Notes under the pieces: model-generated
Databases searched by the model: none
What the model was told of the DNA's origin: nothing
Seen by the model: the letters and a program-made list of their open reading frames with translations, nothing else
Shown here: positions 5,644-12,843 of the stretch, piece by piece
How the letters are laid out: each line of letters begins with the position of its first letter
Numbering within the stretch: position 1 is the first letter of the stretch
Made by a program: the position numbers and the translations under genes
From: Flavobacterium sp. UBA4098
GTDB lineage: Bacteria > Bacteroidota > Bacteroidia > Flavobacteriales > Flavobacteriaceae
Assembly: GCA_002382495.1 (NCBI GenBank)
Contig: DFXW01000043.1
Location: 116,876 to 133,696 of the forward strand
Direction: 5' to 3'
Length of the DNA stretch: 16,821 nucleotides

Positions 5644-6399
5644 ATGCCATTAACCAACAACAAAAAAATATATTTTGCATCCGATCAGCATTTTGGTGCG
5701 CCAACACCTGAATTGAGTTTTCCAAGAGAACAACAATTTGTGGCTTGGCTAGACGAAGTGAAACAAGATGCCGAAGCTATTTTTTTATTGGGTGATTTGT
5801 TTGATTTTTGGTTCGAATACAAAACCGTAGTCCCAAAAGGATTTGTTCGTATTTTGGGTAAACTCGCTGAAATTCGCGACAGCGGCATCCCTATTTATTT
5901 CTTTGTGGGCAACCACGATTTGTGGATGGAAGATTATTTTCAAAAAGAGCTCAATATTCCGGTATACCGCGACAACCAAGAATTTACGTTTGGCGACAAA
6001 ACTTTTTTGATAGGCCACGGCGACGGAAAAGGTCCTGGTGACAAAGGCTACAAACGCATGAAAAAAGTATTTACGAATCCCGTAGCCAAATGGTTTTTCC
6101 GTTGGTTGCATCCAGATTTGGGAGTGGGTCTAGCCCAATACCTTTCGGTAAAAAACAAATTGATTTCGGGTGCCGAAGATGTGGTATTCTTAGGTGAAGA
6201 AAACGAATGGTTGATACAATATGCCAAACGCAAATTGGAAACCAAACACTACAATTACCTTGTTTTTGGTCACCGTCATTTACCGATGGTATTTCCTTTA
6301 GGCAATAATTCAGACTACGTGAATTTAGGCGATTGGATTAGCTATTTTACCTATGGTGTTTTTGACGGAGATACTTTTGAGATTAAAAAATACGAATAG
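5644..6399 (+). CDS. lpxH: UDP-2,3-diacylglucosamine diphosphatase
   Basis: Calcineurin-like metallophosphoesterase of 251 residues that cleaves UDP-2,3-diacylglucosamine to lipid X and UMP in lipid A synthesis, at the inner face of the cytoplasmic membrane. Metal-site motifs occur in order: SDQHF (Asp14, His16), GDLFDFWFE (Asp51), GNHD (Asn90, His91), GHGD (His125) and FGHRHLP near the C-terminus. The GDxFDFWFEY and LGDWISYFTY blocks are typical of the Bacteroidota form. I start at ATG 5644, 10 bp after queD; an in-frame ATG at 5602 would overlap queD by 32 bp and add 14 residues unlike LpxH, since the first conserved strand (KKIYFASDQHF) begins right after 5644. The gene converges on the MFS gene with a 13-bp gap. 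Confidence 0.9.
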   Translation: MPLTNNKKIYFASDQHFGAPTPELSFPREQQFVAWLDEVKQDAEAIFLLGDLFDFWFEYKTVVPKGFVRILGKLAEIRDSGIPIYFFVGNHDLWMEDYFQKELNIPVYRDNQEFTFGDKTFLIGHGDGKGPGDKGYKRMKKVFTNPVAKWFFRWLHPDLGVGLAQYLSVKNKLISGAEDVVFLGEENEWLIQYAKRKLETKHYNYLVFGHRHLPMVFPLGNNSDYVNLGDWISYFTYGVFDGDTFEIKKYE

Positions 6400-6412
6400 T
6401 GTAGTATTTAAT

Positions 6413-7684
6413 CTACTCTTCTTTTCGATGTTCTTCCAAGTCTTTTTCTAAATCTAAATTTCTAAAAGTAGGCGAAGAAATTCCTGTAATTAAAACCGTG
6501 ATAAGCGTCATGCTTCCGCCAAAAACGACTGCGGTCACCGTTCCCATTAATTTAGCCGTCAAGCCACTTTCAAAAGCCCCCAATTCGTTAGACGAACCCA
6601 CAAAAATCGAATTCACTGCCGCTACTCTTCCGCGCATATGATCGGGAGTTTTGAGTTGCAAAATCGTTTGGCGAATCACCACCGAAATTCCATCAACTAC
6701 ACCGCTCATAAACAAAGCAAAAACCGATAACCAGAAAATTGTAGACAATCCGAAAACGATAATACAAACCCCAAAAGCGAAAATAGCCACTAACAATTTC
6801 ATTCCTGCGTTTTTATTCAAAGGCACATAAGCCGAAACAAACATGGTTAAGAAGGCACCAATAGCAGGTGCTGCTCGTAAAATTCCAAAACCTTCCGAGC
6901 CTACTTTTAAAATGTCTTGGGCGAAAATGGGTAACAAAGCCACGGCGCCTCCAAACAATACGGCAATCATATCCAAAGATAGCGCTCCTAAAATCGTTTT
7001 ATTTTGGAACACAAATTTGACTCCTTCTTTCAAACTTTGCATGACTGGTTCGCCAATTTTTGGATTCAAAATGGGTTTTGATTCAATTTTGGACAAGGCA
7101 ATTAGTGCAATGATAGCAAAGGCAACTACCGTACACATCGACCAATGAATACCAATCCAAGTGATTAAAAATCCTGCTATTGCTGGCCCTAAAACAGCCG
7201 CTATTTGCCAAACCGAACTGCTCCAAGTGGCTGCATTGGAATAGGCTTTTTTCGGAACAATTTGCGACATTAATGAGAATACTGTTGGTCCTAAAAACGA
7301 GCGAACTAATCCGCCTAAAAACACCAAGAAATAAATACTGTATAAGATCACTTGAGTTGACCAACCCGTTGTAATTATTGGCCAAGTCAATAAAAACAAG
7401 CCAATACTAATCACCGAAAAACCTAAAATACATTTTAAAAGCATTCCTTTTTTCTCGTTTTGATCCACAATATGCCCAGCAAACAACGCCATAGAAACAG
7501 CAGGAATAATTTCCATTAACCCTATAATTCCTAATGACAAAGCGCTTTTGGTCAAGCTGTATACCTGCCATTCAATCACAATAAATTGCATCGACCAAGC
7601 AAAAACCATGGCAAATCGCAAGATTAAAAACACATTGAATTCTGGGTAGCGCAAGGCTTCGTAAGGGTCATTTTTTTGTTTCAT
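6413..7684 (-). CDS. MFS transporter, EntS/MFS_3-like exporter
   Basis: Inner-membrane major facilitator of 423 residues with about 12 hydrophobic segments. The loop 2-3 motif GHIVDQNEKKG (70-80) corresponds to the family motif GxxxDRxxRR. The segment MRGRVAAVNSIFVGSSNELG in the second half is characteristic of the EntS/MFS_3 group of drug or siderophore exporters; the cargo here is unknown. The start is set at 7684 because the ATG shares a base with the recJ stop (TAATG), implying translational coupling. An upstream in-frame codon at 7732 would add 16 residues lying inside recJ. It is the last gene of the five-gene minus-strand run, and no strong terminator follows it. A weak interrupted hairpin (GTAG/CTAC) lies in the 13-bp gap before the end of lpxH. 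Confidence 0.85.
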   Translation of the reverse strand: MKQKNDPYEALRYPEFNVFLILRFAMVFAWSMQFIVIEWQVYSLTKSALSLGIIGLMEIIPAVSMALFAGHIVDQNEKKGMLLKCILGFSVISIGLFLLTWPIITTGWSTQVILYSIYFLVFLGGLVRSFLGPTVFSLMSQIVPKKAYSNAATWSSSVWQIAAVLGPAIAGFLITWIGIHWSMCTVVAFAIIALIALSKIESKPILNPKIGEPVMQSLKEGVKFVFQNKTILGALSLDMIAVLFGGAVALLPIFAQDILKVGSEGFGILRAAPAIGAFLTMFVSAYVPLNKNAGMKLLVAIFAFGVCIIVFGLSTIFWLSVFALFMSGVVDGISVVIRQTILQLKTPDHMRGRVAAVNSIFVGSSNELGAFESGLTAKLMGTVTAVVFGGSMTLITVLITGISSPTFRNLDLEKDLEEHRKEE

Positions 7685-9372
7685 TATTGAATATCTTTTA
7701 GTCGGAGTTGTAGGCTTATTTGGCCGTTCCATTCATTTTCATCAATGCAATAGGCCATTTGAAATGGATTTCTATTGGCTATTACATTCTTCTTATGCGC
7801 TAGATTAAAACCAATAGCTGCAAAGCCATCTGAATGTTGTTGTTTTACAAAAAGACGAATGTGTTCTTCATTGGCGCCCATATATTTTGGATAACCGGTG
7901 TCCATAACATTTTGAGTGGCAAAAACGGGTGTCATATTTTGTGGGCCAAAAGGTTCGAATTGTTTTAAAATCCTAACGAGTTTTGGAGTGATTTCCGAAA
8001 AATCAATTTCGGCATCGATCTCCATTTCGGAAGTGCGCAATTCAGGATACATAGTTTCTTGTACTACTTTTTCAAAGGCATTTTTGAAAGCCTCATAATT
8101 TTCTGCCTTCAAAGTCATTCCTGCCGCATACTTATGTCCGCCAAATTGTTCCAAATGTTCTGAACAAGCTTCTAGCGCATTGTACACATCAAAACCGCGT
8201 ACCGAACGGGCCGATGCAGCATAATAATCGCCACTTTTAGTAAACACTAAAGTCGGTCTATAGTAGGTTTCAATTAATCGTGACGCTACAATTCCGATGA
8301 CCCCTTTGTGCCAATTCTCTTGAAAAACTACGGTCGTAAAACGGTCTTGTTCTTTGTTGTTCTCAATTTGTTGCAGTGCTTCTTGGGTAATTTGTTTGTC
8401 CAACCCTTTGCGTTCCGAATTGTAATCTTCAATTTCTTTGGCAAATTGTTGTGCTTGTTCCAAATTAAATTCGGTCAACAATTCTACCGCATGATTACCG
8501 TGTTTGATGCGTCCGGCGGCATTGATTCGAGGTGCAATGACAAAAACAACATCGGTGATGGTGAGGTTTTGTTTTTTAATTTGTTGAATCAGTGCAGCAA
8601 TTCCTGGTCGGGGCGCTTCGTTGATCACTTGCAAACCAAAATGTGCCAACACCCTATTTTCACCTGTTATTGGTACAATATCAGCAGCAATGGCGGTGGC
8701 AACTAAATCCAAATACGGAATCAAATCATTCATAGTTTGATTTTGATTTTGGCTTAAAGCCTGAATCAATTTGAAACCGACACCACAACCACACAATTCG
8801 TCGTACGGATACCTACAATCGTCTCTTTTTGGGTCGAGAACAGCGACTGCATCCGGTAGGGAATCGCCTGGTCTGTGGTGATCACAAATGATAAAATCAA
8901 TATGTTTCTCTTTGGCGTAAGTTACATGTTCAATCGATTTGATACCGCAGTCTAAAGCAATAATCAACGAAAAACCATTGTCTTCGGCAAAGTCAATCCC
9001 TTGGAAAGAAATGCCGTAACCTTCGGCATAGCGATCTGGAATATAGGTTGCAATATTGGGATAAATACTTTTTAAATAGGAAGAGACCAAAGAAACAGCT
9101 GTCGTTCCGTCTACATCATAATCGCCAAAAACCAAAATGTTTTCTTGGTTGGCAATGGCTTGTTCAATTCGGTTGACAGCCACATCCATATCTTTCATCA
9201 AGAACGGATCGTGTAAATGATCGAGTGAGGGGCGAAAGAAAGCTTTGGCTTGATCAAAAGTGGCAATGCCACGCTGAATCAATAAAGTGGCAATCAATGG
9301 ATCTACATTGAGTTCTTGTGCGAGTTGACGAACTTGTTCTGGGGCGGGTTTTGGTTTGATAGTCCAACGCAT
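7684..9372 (-). CDS. recJ: Single-stranded-DNA-specific exonuclease RecJ
   Basis: Cytoplasmic 5'-3' exonuclease on single-stranded DNA, used in RecF-pathway recombination, mismatch repair and base excision repair. At 562 residues it has normal RecJ length. DHH-phosphoesterase motifs are intact: FGDYDVDGT (82-90, metal aspartates 84, 86 and 88), ALDCG (139-143), CDHHRPG (163-169), PRINAAGR (281-288), then WHKGVIGIVASRL (354-366), ARSVRGFDV (388-396) and GGHKYAAG (411-418, the DHHA1 end). The C-terminal OB-like domain follows (about 450-562). The gene starts 21 bp after hopJ and overlaps the MFS start by one base. Confidence 0.97.
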   Translation of the reverse strand: MRWTIKPKPAPEQVRQLAQELNVDPLIATLLIQRGIATFDQAKAFFRPSLDHLHDPFLMKDMDVAVNRIEQAIANQENILVFGDYDVDGTTAVSLVSSYLKSIYPNIATYIPDRYAEGYGISFQGIDFAEDNGFSLIIALDCGIKSIEHVTYAKEKHIDFIICDHHRPGDSLPDAVAVLDPKRDDCRYPYDELCGCGVGFKLIQALSQNQNQTMNDLIPYLDLVATAIAADIVPITGENRVLAHFGLQVINEAPRPGIAALIQQIKKQNLTITDVVFVIAPRINAAGRIKHGNHAVELLTEFNLEQAQQFAKEIEDYNSERKGLDKQITQEALQQIENNKEQDRFTTVVFQENWHKGVIGIVASRLIETYYRPTLVFTKSGDYYAASARSVRGFDVYNALEACSEHLEQFGGHKYAAGMTLKAENYEAFKNAFEKVVQETMYPELRTSEMEIDAEIDFSEITPKLVRILKQFEPFGPQNMTPVFATQNVMDTGYPKYMGANEEHIRLFVKQQHSDGFAAIGFNLAHKKNVIANRNPFQMAYCIDENEWNGQISLQLRLKDIQ

Positions 9373-9393
9373 ATCGATTTGGGTTTTGGGGGT

Positions 9394-9738
9394 TTATTTC
9401 AATGCTAATGCTTCGCCTTCAAATTGAATTCCGTCCCAACCGAATTGCATAAAATTGCGAATGTTTTGGTGGTTGGTTCCATGAGGATCGCCTAGGACTT
9501 CTTCAAAATAGTAGGCGCTAAAGCAGGCTAAAGTGGCTGCTTGGGATAGTTCTTGGATTTTGGCGAAAGCAAATAATTTACACGAACCAGAATTTTCACC
9601 TGCGCCATTGTGTTGCTTCCCATTTTGAAAAGCAGTAGGGGTAAAATCGTAATTGCTTTCAATGGTTGCGATGGTTTCGGCAAAAGTTATGGCTTCTGGG
9701 TATTGGTTTAGTTTCTCTAAAAAGGCGTGTAGCGTCAT
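9394..9738 (-). CDS. HopJ type III effector family protein (housekeeping-type homologue)
   Basis: Small soluble protein of 114 residues matching the HopJ family by recognition. It shows an N-terminal LEKLNQYPEAITFAETIATI helix region, DFTPTAFQNG, a central NGAGENSGSCKLFAFAK stretch, then ACFSAYYFEEVLGDPHGTNH and NIRNFMQFGWDGIQFEG at the end. Despite the name, taken from a Pseudomonas effector, members are common in free-living bacteria without type III secretion, and nothing here suggests secretion: there is no signal peptide and no secretion genes nearby. Its role is unknown. It lies 3 bp after rsmI and 21 bp before recJ, so it is co-transcribed with them. Confidence 0.8.
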   Translation of the reverse strand: MTLHAFLEKLNQYPEAITFAETIATIESNYDFTPTAFQNGKQHNGAGENSGSCKLFAFAKIQELSQAATLACFSAYYFEEVLGDPHGTNHQNIRNFMQFGWDGIQFEGEALALK

Positions 9739-9741
9739 GAT

Positions 9742-10455
9742 TTATTCTTCTTCTGAAAATTTATTTTTCTTGGCTTCTTTGACCACAGGTTTGCCACCCA
9801 CCACCACAACGATTTCACCTCTTGGTGCTATTTTCTCGAAGTGGGTCAAAACTTCTTTAACCGTTCCTCTCACATTTTCTTCGTGGAGTTTGGATAATTC
9901 TCGTGAAACTGAAACAGGTCGGTCTTCACCAAAATAGGTGCCGAATTCGGCTAAGGTTTTTACTAATTTGTGTGGCGAAACATACAAAATCATCGTTCTA
10001 GTTTCTTCGGCTAAAGCCAAAAAACGAGTTTGTCGCCCTTTTTTATCTGGCAAAAAGCCTTCAAAAACGAATTTATCATTGGGTAAACCACTATTCACTA
10101 AAGCGGGGACAAAAGCAGTAGCGCCTGGTAAACATTCGACTTCGATTCCTTTTTCAATACAAGCACGGGTCAATAAAAATCCGGGATCAGAAATGGCAGG
10201 AGTTCCCGCATCCGAAATCAAGGCGATGTTTTCTCCCGCTTGCAAACGCGCAATAACATTTTCCACCGTTTTGTGCTCGTTGTGCATATGGTGGCTGTGC
10301 ATGTGGGTACTGATTTCAAAATGTTTCAATAATTTGCCGCTGGTACGTGTGTCTTCGGCAAGAATTAAATCCACTTCTTTCAGAATGCGAATCGCACGAA
10401 AAGTCATGTCTTCGAGATTGCCAATTGGCGTGGGAACGATGTATAATTTTGACAT
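9742..10455 (-). CDS. rsmI: 16S rRNA (cytidine(1402)-2'-O)-methyltransferase
   Basis: SAM-dependent tetrapyrrole-methylase-fold enzyme that 2'-O-methylates C1402 in the decoding centre of 16S rRNA. The 237 residues carry PTPIGNLED (8-16), ILAEDTR (31-37), ALISDAGTPAISDPG (78-92), LPGATAFVPAL (109-119) and FEGFLP (131-136). This is slightly shorter than E. coli RsmI (about 286 residues), as the extended C-terminal part is missing. Residues 51-61 (HMHSHHMHNEH) are unusually His-rich just before the conserved NEH. The gene lies 32 bp after the Glu-rich protein gene and 3 bp before the HopJ-family gene. Confidence 0.96.
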   Translation of the reverse strand: MSKLYIVPTPIGNLEDMTFRAIRILKEVDLILAEDTRTSGKLLKHFEISTHMHSHHMHNEHKTVENVIARLQAGENIALISDAGTPAISDPGFLLTRACIEKGIEVECLPGATAFVPALVNSGLPNDKFVFEGFLPDKKGRQTRFLALAEETRTMILYVSPHKLVKTLAEFGTYFGEDRPVSVSRELSKLHEENVRGTVKEVLTHFEKIAPRGEIVVVVGGKPVVKEAKKNKFSEEE

Positions 10456-10487
10456 TCGGCGCTAGAAATTCAATTGATAAAAAGGAA

Positions 10488-11414
10488 TTACAAGAATTTT
10501 TTCTCGATAATTTCCATAAAACGTTCTTCGTATTCTTCTTTTCCTTCCCAGTTGTTGTAGTCTGGTTTTACCATATCTCTGATGAAATCACGGGTTTCAT
10601 AAAAAGTATTAAAAGTGATTAATTGATTCAGTACGCGGTTGTAATCTTCCGGGTCATTCCCAAAAAGATGTTTAGTAAAAGCGATACGATCATTCAAATC
10701 GATGTTGATACCTTTGGCCAGTTTTTCGTTCAGCGTAACTGATTTGGATTCTTCAACCTCTTCCTCTTCCGGAAGTTCTATTTCATCAAGGTCAAAAGCA
10801 GCGGTTTCAATAGCTGATTCTGGTTCTGCTTCGATTGGGGTTTCAAAAGCAGTACTTTCTACTTTCACAAAAAGGTCTTCGCTAAAATCACCACCAATTA
10901 AGTCTTCAAATGAAATTTGAACGGCTTCTTGTTTTGGCGCTTGTTCGATGATTTCTTCTTCAACTTCTTCCTCCTTTTCTAATTCAAATGCTGGAATGAA
11001 TGGCGCTTCGATTTCTTCCTCCACCTCTTCTTCGATCTCATCTTCTAAGGTTTCTAAATCTTCCTCTTCTTCAAAAACAGGCTCTTTCATTTCAGTTATT
11101 TCCTCTTGTTCTTCTTCTTCCAAAATCAATTCGGGAGAAGTTTCTATTTCAGGAATTTCAATTTCTTCTATAGTTATAGCAACAGGCTCTTCGTTTTCAA
11201 TTGCTTCGAATGCCACTTCAATTTTTGCTTCAATTTCAGCTTGTCCAATGGTCGGTTTGCTGTCGCCAAAGTGTTCGTCTACAAAACGCAACACTGCCAA
11301 TTTTTCATATAATTTTTGTGTTTCCAGATACAATTGATTGATATCAGATTTATTCTTTAATTGTAAAATTCGGTGTGCAATGCTGATTAAATCGGCTTCC
11401 AATCTTTTTTTCAT
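10488..11414 (-). CDS. Glu-rich conserved protein of unknown function
   Basis: 308 residues from ATG 11414. A longer reading from 11525 adds 37 basic, low-complexity residues unlike the rest and is unlikely. Three parts are visible. The N-terminus (about 1-50, MKKRLEADLISIAHRILQLK onward) is helical. The middle (about 75-225) is extremely acidic, with repeated runs such as EEEEQEEITEM and EEEVEEEIEAPF, and is probably disordered. The C-terminus is conserved (about 225-308: LNEKLAKGINIDLNDRIAF, KHLFGNDPEDYNRVLNQL, PDYNNWEGKEEYEERFMEI). The N- and C-terminal pieces resemble a hypothetical protein I associate with Flavobacteriia; no function is known to me. There is no signal peptide or membrane segment. 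It heads the run with rsmI, hopJ-like, recJ and the MFS gene. Confidence 0.82.
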   Translation of the reverse strand: MKKRLEADLISIAHRILQLKNKSDINQLYLETQKLYEKLAVLRFVDEHFGDSKPTIGQAEIEAKIEVAFEAIENEEPVAITIEEIEIPEIETSPELILEEEEQEEITEMKEPVFEEEEDLETLEDEIEEEVEEEIEAPFIPAFELEKEEEVEEEIIEQAPKQEAVQISFEDLIGGDFSEDLFVKVESTAFETPIEAEPESAIETAAFDLDEIELPEEEEVEESKSVTLNEKLAKGINIDLNDRIAFTKHLFGNDPEDYNRVLNQLITFNTFYETRDFIRDMVKPDYNNWEGKEEYEERFMEIIEKKFL

Positions 11415-11607
11415 TTGATGTAAATTATATGATGTGGGTGGTTTGGTTTGCGTATTCCTTTTTTTGTTTTTATTTCGCTGAACTTGGGACAGTCCTTTGA
11501 ATTTTTTTTTTACATTTGGAAACACGTAAAAGTATAAAATTTTACATTCAATTTATACCCATACAAAGGAAAAAAACGATTCATTTTTTAAGTTATAAAA
11601 ACACACG

Positions 11608-12195
11608 ATGTTTCTCGAAAATACAGTAAATCATAAAGAACAATTTGGTTGGATAGAAGTCATTTCTGGCTCCATGTTTTCGGGTAAAACAGAGGAATTA
11701 ATTCGCCGATTAAAACGCGCTCAATTTGCCAAGCAAAAAGTGGAAATATTTAAGCCTGCCGTCGATACCCGTTACCACGACGAAATGGTAGTATCTCACG
11801 ATTCCAATGAAATTCGTTCTACTCCGGTTCCGGCTGCTGCCAATATTGCCATTTTGGCTCAAGGTTGTGATGTGGTAGGCATCGATGAAGCCCAGTTTTT
11901 TGATGACGAAATTGTACGTGTTTGTAACGATTTGGCAAACCGTGGCGTCCGAGTGATTGTAGCCGGATTGGATATGGATTTTAAAGGAAATCCTTTTGGA
12001 CCGATGCCCGCTCTAATGGCTACTGCCGAATATGTGACCAAAGTACATGCAGTTTGTACACGAACAGGAAATCTAGCCAATTATAGCTTTAGAAAAACCG
12101 ATAATGATAAATTAGTAATGTTAGGTGAAACAGAGGAATACGAACCCTTAAGTCGCGCTGCTTATTTTCACGCCATGAAAAAAAGTGAAGAATAG
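11608..12195 (+). CDS. tdk: Thymidine kinase (type II, TK1-like)
   Basis: Cytoplasmic salvage enzyme phosphorylating thymidine with ATP; 195 residues, normal length. The P-loop is GSMFSGKT (21-28), DEAQFF is at 93-98 with Glu94 the expected catalytic base, and GLDMDFKGNPFGPMP (120-134) corresponds to the nucleotide-binding stretch. The lasso region is ATAEYVTKVHAVC. The structural zinc site is degraded: the first pair is Cys150-x-x-Thr153 instead of CxxC, and the second pair reads PLSRAAY (Ser182, Ala185) where TK1 has CxxC. Otherwise the protein looks intact. It is transcribed divergently from the Glu-rich protein gene across a 193-bp gap and ends at a strong terminator. Confidence 0.97.
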   Translation: MFLENTVNHKEQFGWIEVISGSMFSGKTEELIRRLKRAQFAKQKVEIFKPAVDTRYHDEMVVSHDSNEIRSTPVPAAANIAILAQGCDVVGIDEAQFFDDEIVRVCNDLANRGVRVIVAGLDMDFKGNPFGPMPALMATAEYVTKVHAVCTRTGNLANYSFRKTDNDKLVMLGETEEYEPLSRAAYFHAMKKSEE

Positions 12196-12216
12196 TGAAA
12201 CTTTTCGACATGAATT

Positions 12217-12250
12217 AAAAAAGGGAAAACCATTGGTTTTCCCTTTTTTT
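12217..12250. terminator. Bidirectional terminator shared by tdk and the small outer-membrane protein gene
   Basis: A perfect 15-bp stem, AAAAAAGGGAAAACC (12217-12231) and GGTTTTCCCTTTTTT (12235-12249), with a 3-nt loop. The T run ends plus-strand transcription from tdk, and the A run supplies the T run for minus-strand transcription of the gene ending at 12253. Confidence 0.93.
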
Positions 12251-12252
12251 GT

Positions 12253-12840
12253 TTAAAAATTGTATTTTATGACTGGTGCAATTCCTATGTTTTGAATTCC
12301 ATCATTAAAAGGAATCCAGTAGATTTTGGAATGAATCCCAAATTCAAAATTTAATTTTTTCAATAGGTAATATTCAACACCAAAAGTAATTCCTGGTTCA
12401 GAAAGGAGTTTGTGATTATCAGAAGAGCGTCCAGTTTTTTCATTACTGTATACATCCATAAGACCTATTCCCCCTATTATAAAAAGTTTCTTAGTATCGA
12501 GCAGGGCTTTTTTATAATACAATTCTAAAAATGTACTTTTTTTCTCAAGATTATATTCAACTACAGCAGGATAAATATTCCCCGCTACAGTTGTACTGTT
12601 TTTTTTATTTTTTGCCATTGTAACCCCAAATCCAAGATTTTCAGAATTTGATATTTTATATTCAATTTCAAGATTGCCAACGGTTCCAATTGTGTTGGTG
12701 TTACAATCTATACAAACACCGATTAAATCTGATTGCAAAGCAATGTTCAGTCCATAATTGTATTTTAAACTGTACTTTGAATTTTGAGTGTAAGCAGATA
12801 TTGAAAAAAAGAAGATAGTAACAATTAGTATTTTTTTCAT
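12253..12840 (-). CDS. Small outer-membrane beta-barrel-like protein, function unknown
   Basis: 195 residues with a signal peptide (MKKILIVTIFFFSISAYTQ, cleavage likely after SAYT or nearby). The mature part alternates short amphipathic strands and turns (LKYNYGLNIAL, NLEIEYKISN, NLGFGVTMAK, STFLELYYKKAL, LFIIGGIGLMDVY, GITFGVEYYLL, LNFEFGIHSKIYW) and ends in a C-terminal Phe (APVIKYNF), as in outer-membrane barrels. A CxxC (Cys43, Cys46: VCIDCNTNTIG) lies early in the mature protein. I do not recognise a named family. It starts 3 bp after the stop of the lipoprotein gene, so the two are almost certainly co-transcribed and may act together at the cell surface. Confidence 0.72.
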   Translation of the reverse strand: MKKILIVTIFFFSISAYTQNSKYSLKYNYGLNIALQSDLIGVCIDCNTNTIGTVGNLEIEYKISNSENLGFGVTMAKNKKNSTTVAGNIYPAVVEYNLEKKSTFLELYYKKALLDTKKLFIIGGIGLMDVYSNEKTGRSSDNHKLLSEPGITFGVEYYLLKKLNFEFGIHSKIYWIPFNDGIQNIGIAPVIKYNF

Positions 12841-12843
12841 GAT

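Noticed and set aside
9394..9738. HopJ-family gene as evidence of type III secretion or virulence
   Set aside because: The family name is historical; there is no secretion gene, chaperone or secretion signal here, and the gene sits in a housekeeping run.
9938..10622. Plus-strand open frames opposite rsmI and the Glu-rich gene
   Set aside because: Antisense shadows with no recognisable protein and no start context.
10702..11337. Ser-rich plus-strand open frames
   Set aside because: They are the reverse complement of the Glu-rich coding region (GAA/GAG read backwards as TTC/CTC in a shifted frame), not genes.
11415..11525. Longer start for the Glu-rich protein at 11525
   Set aside because: The 37 extra residues are basic and low in complexity, and they lie in the probable promoter/leader region; MKKRLEADL is the natural start.
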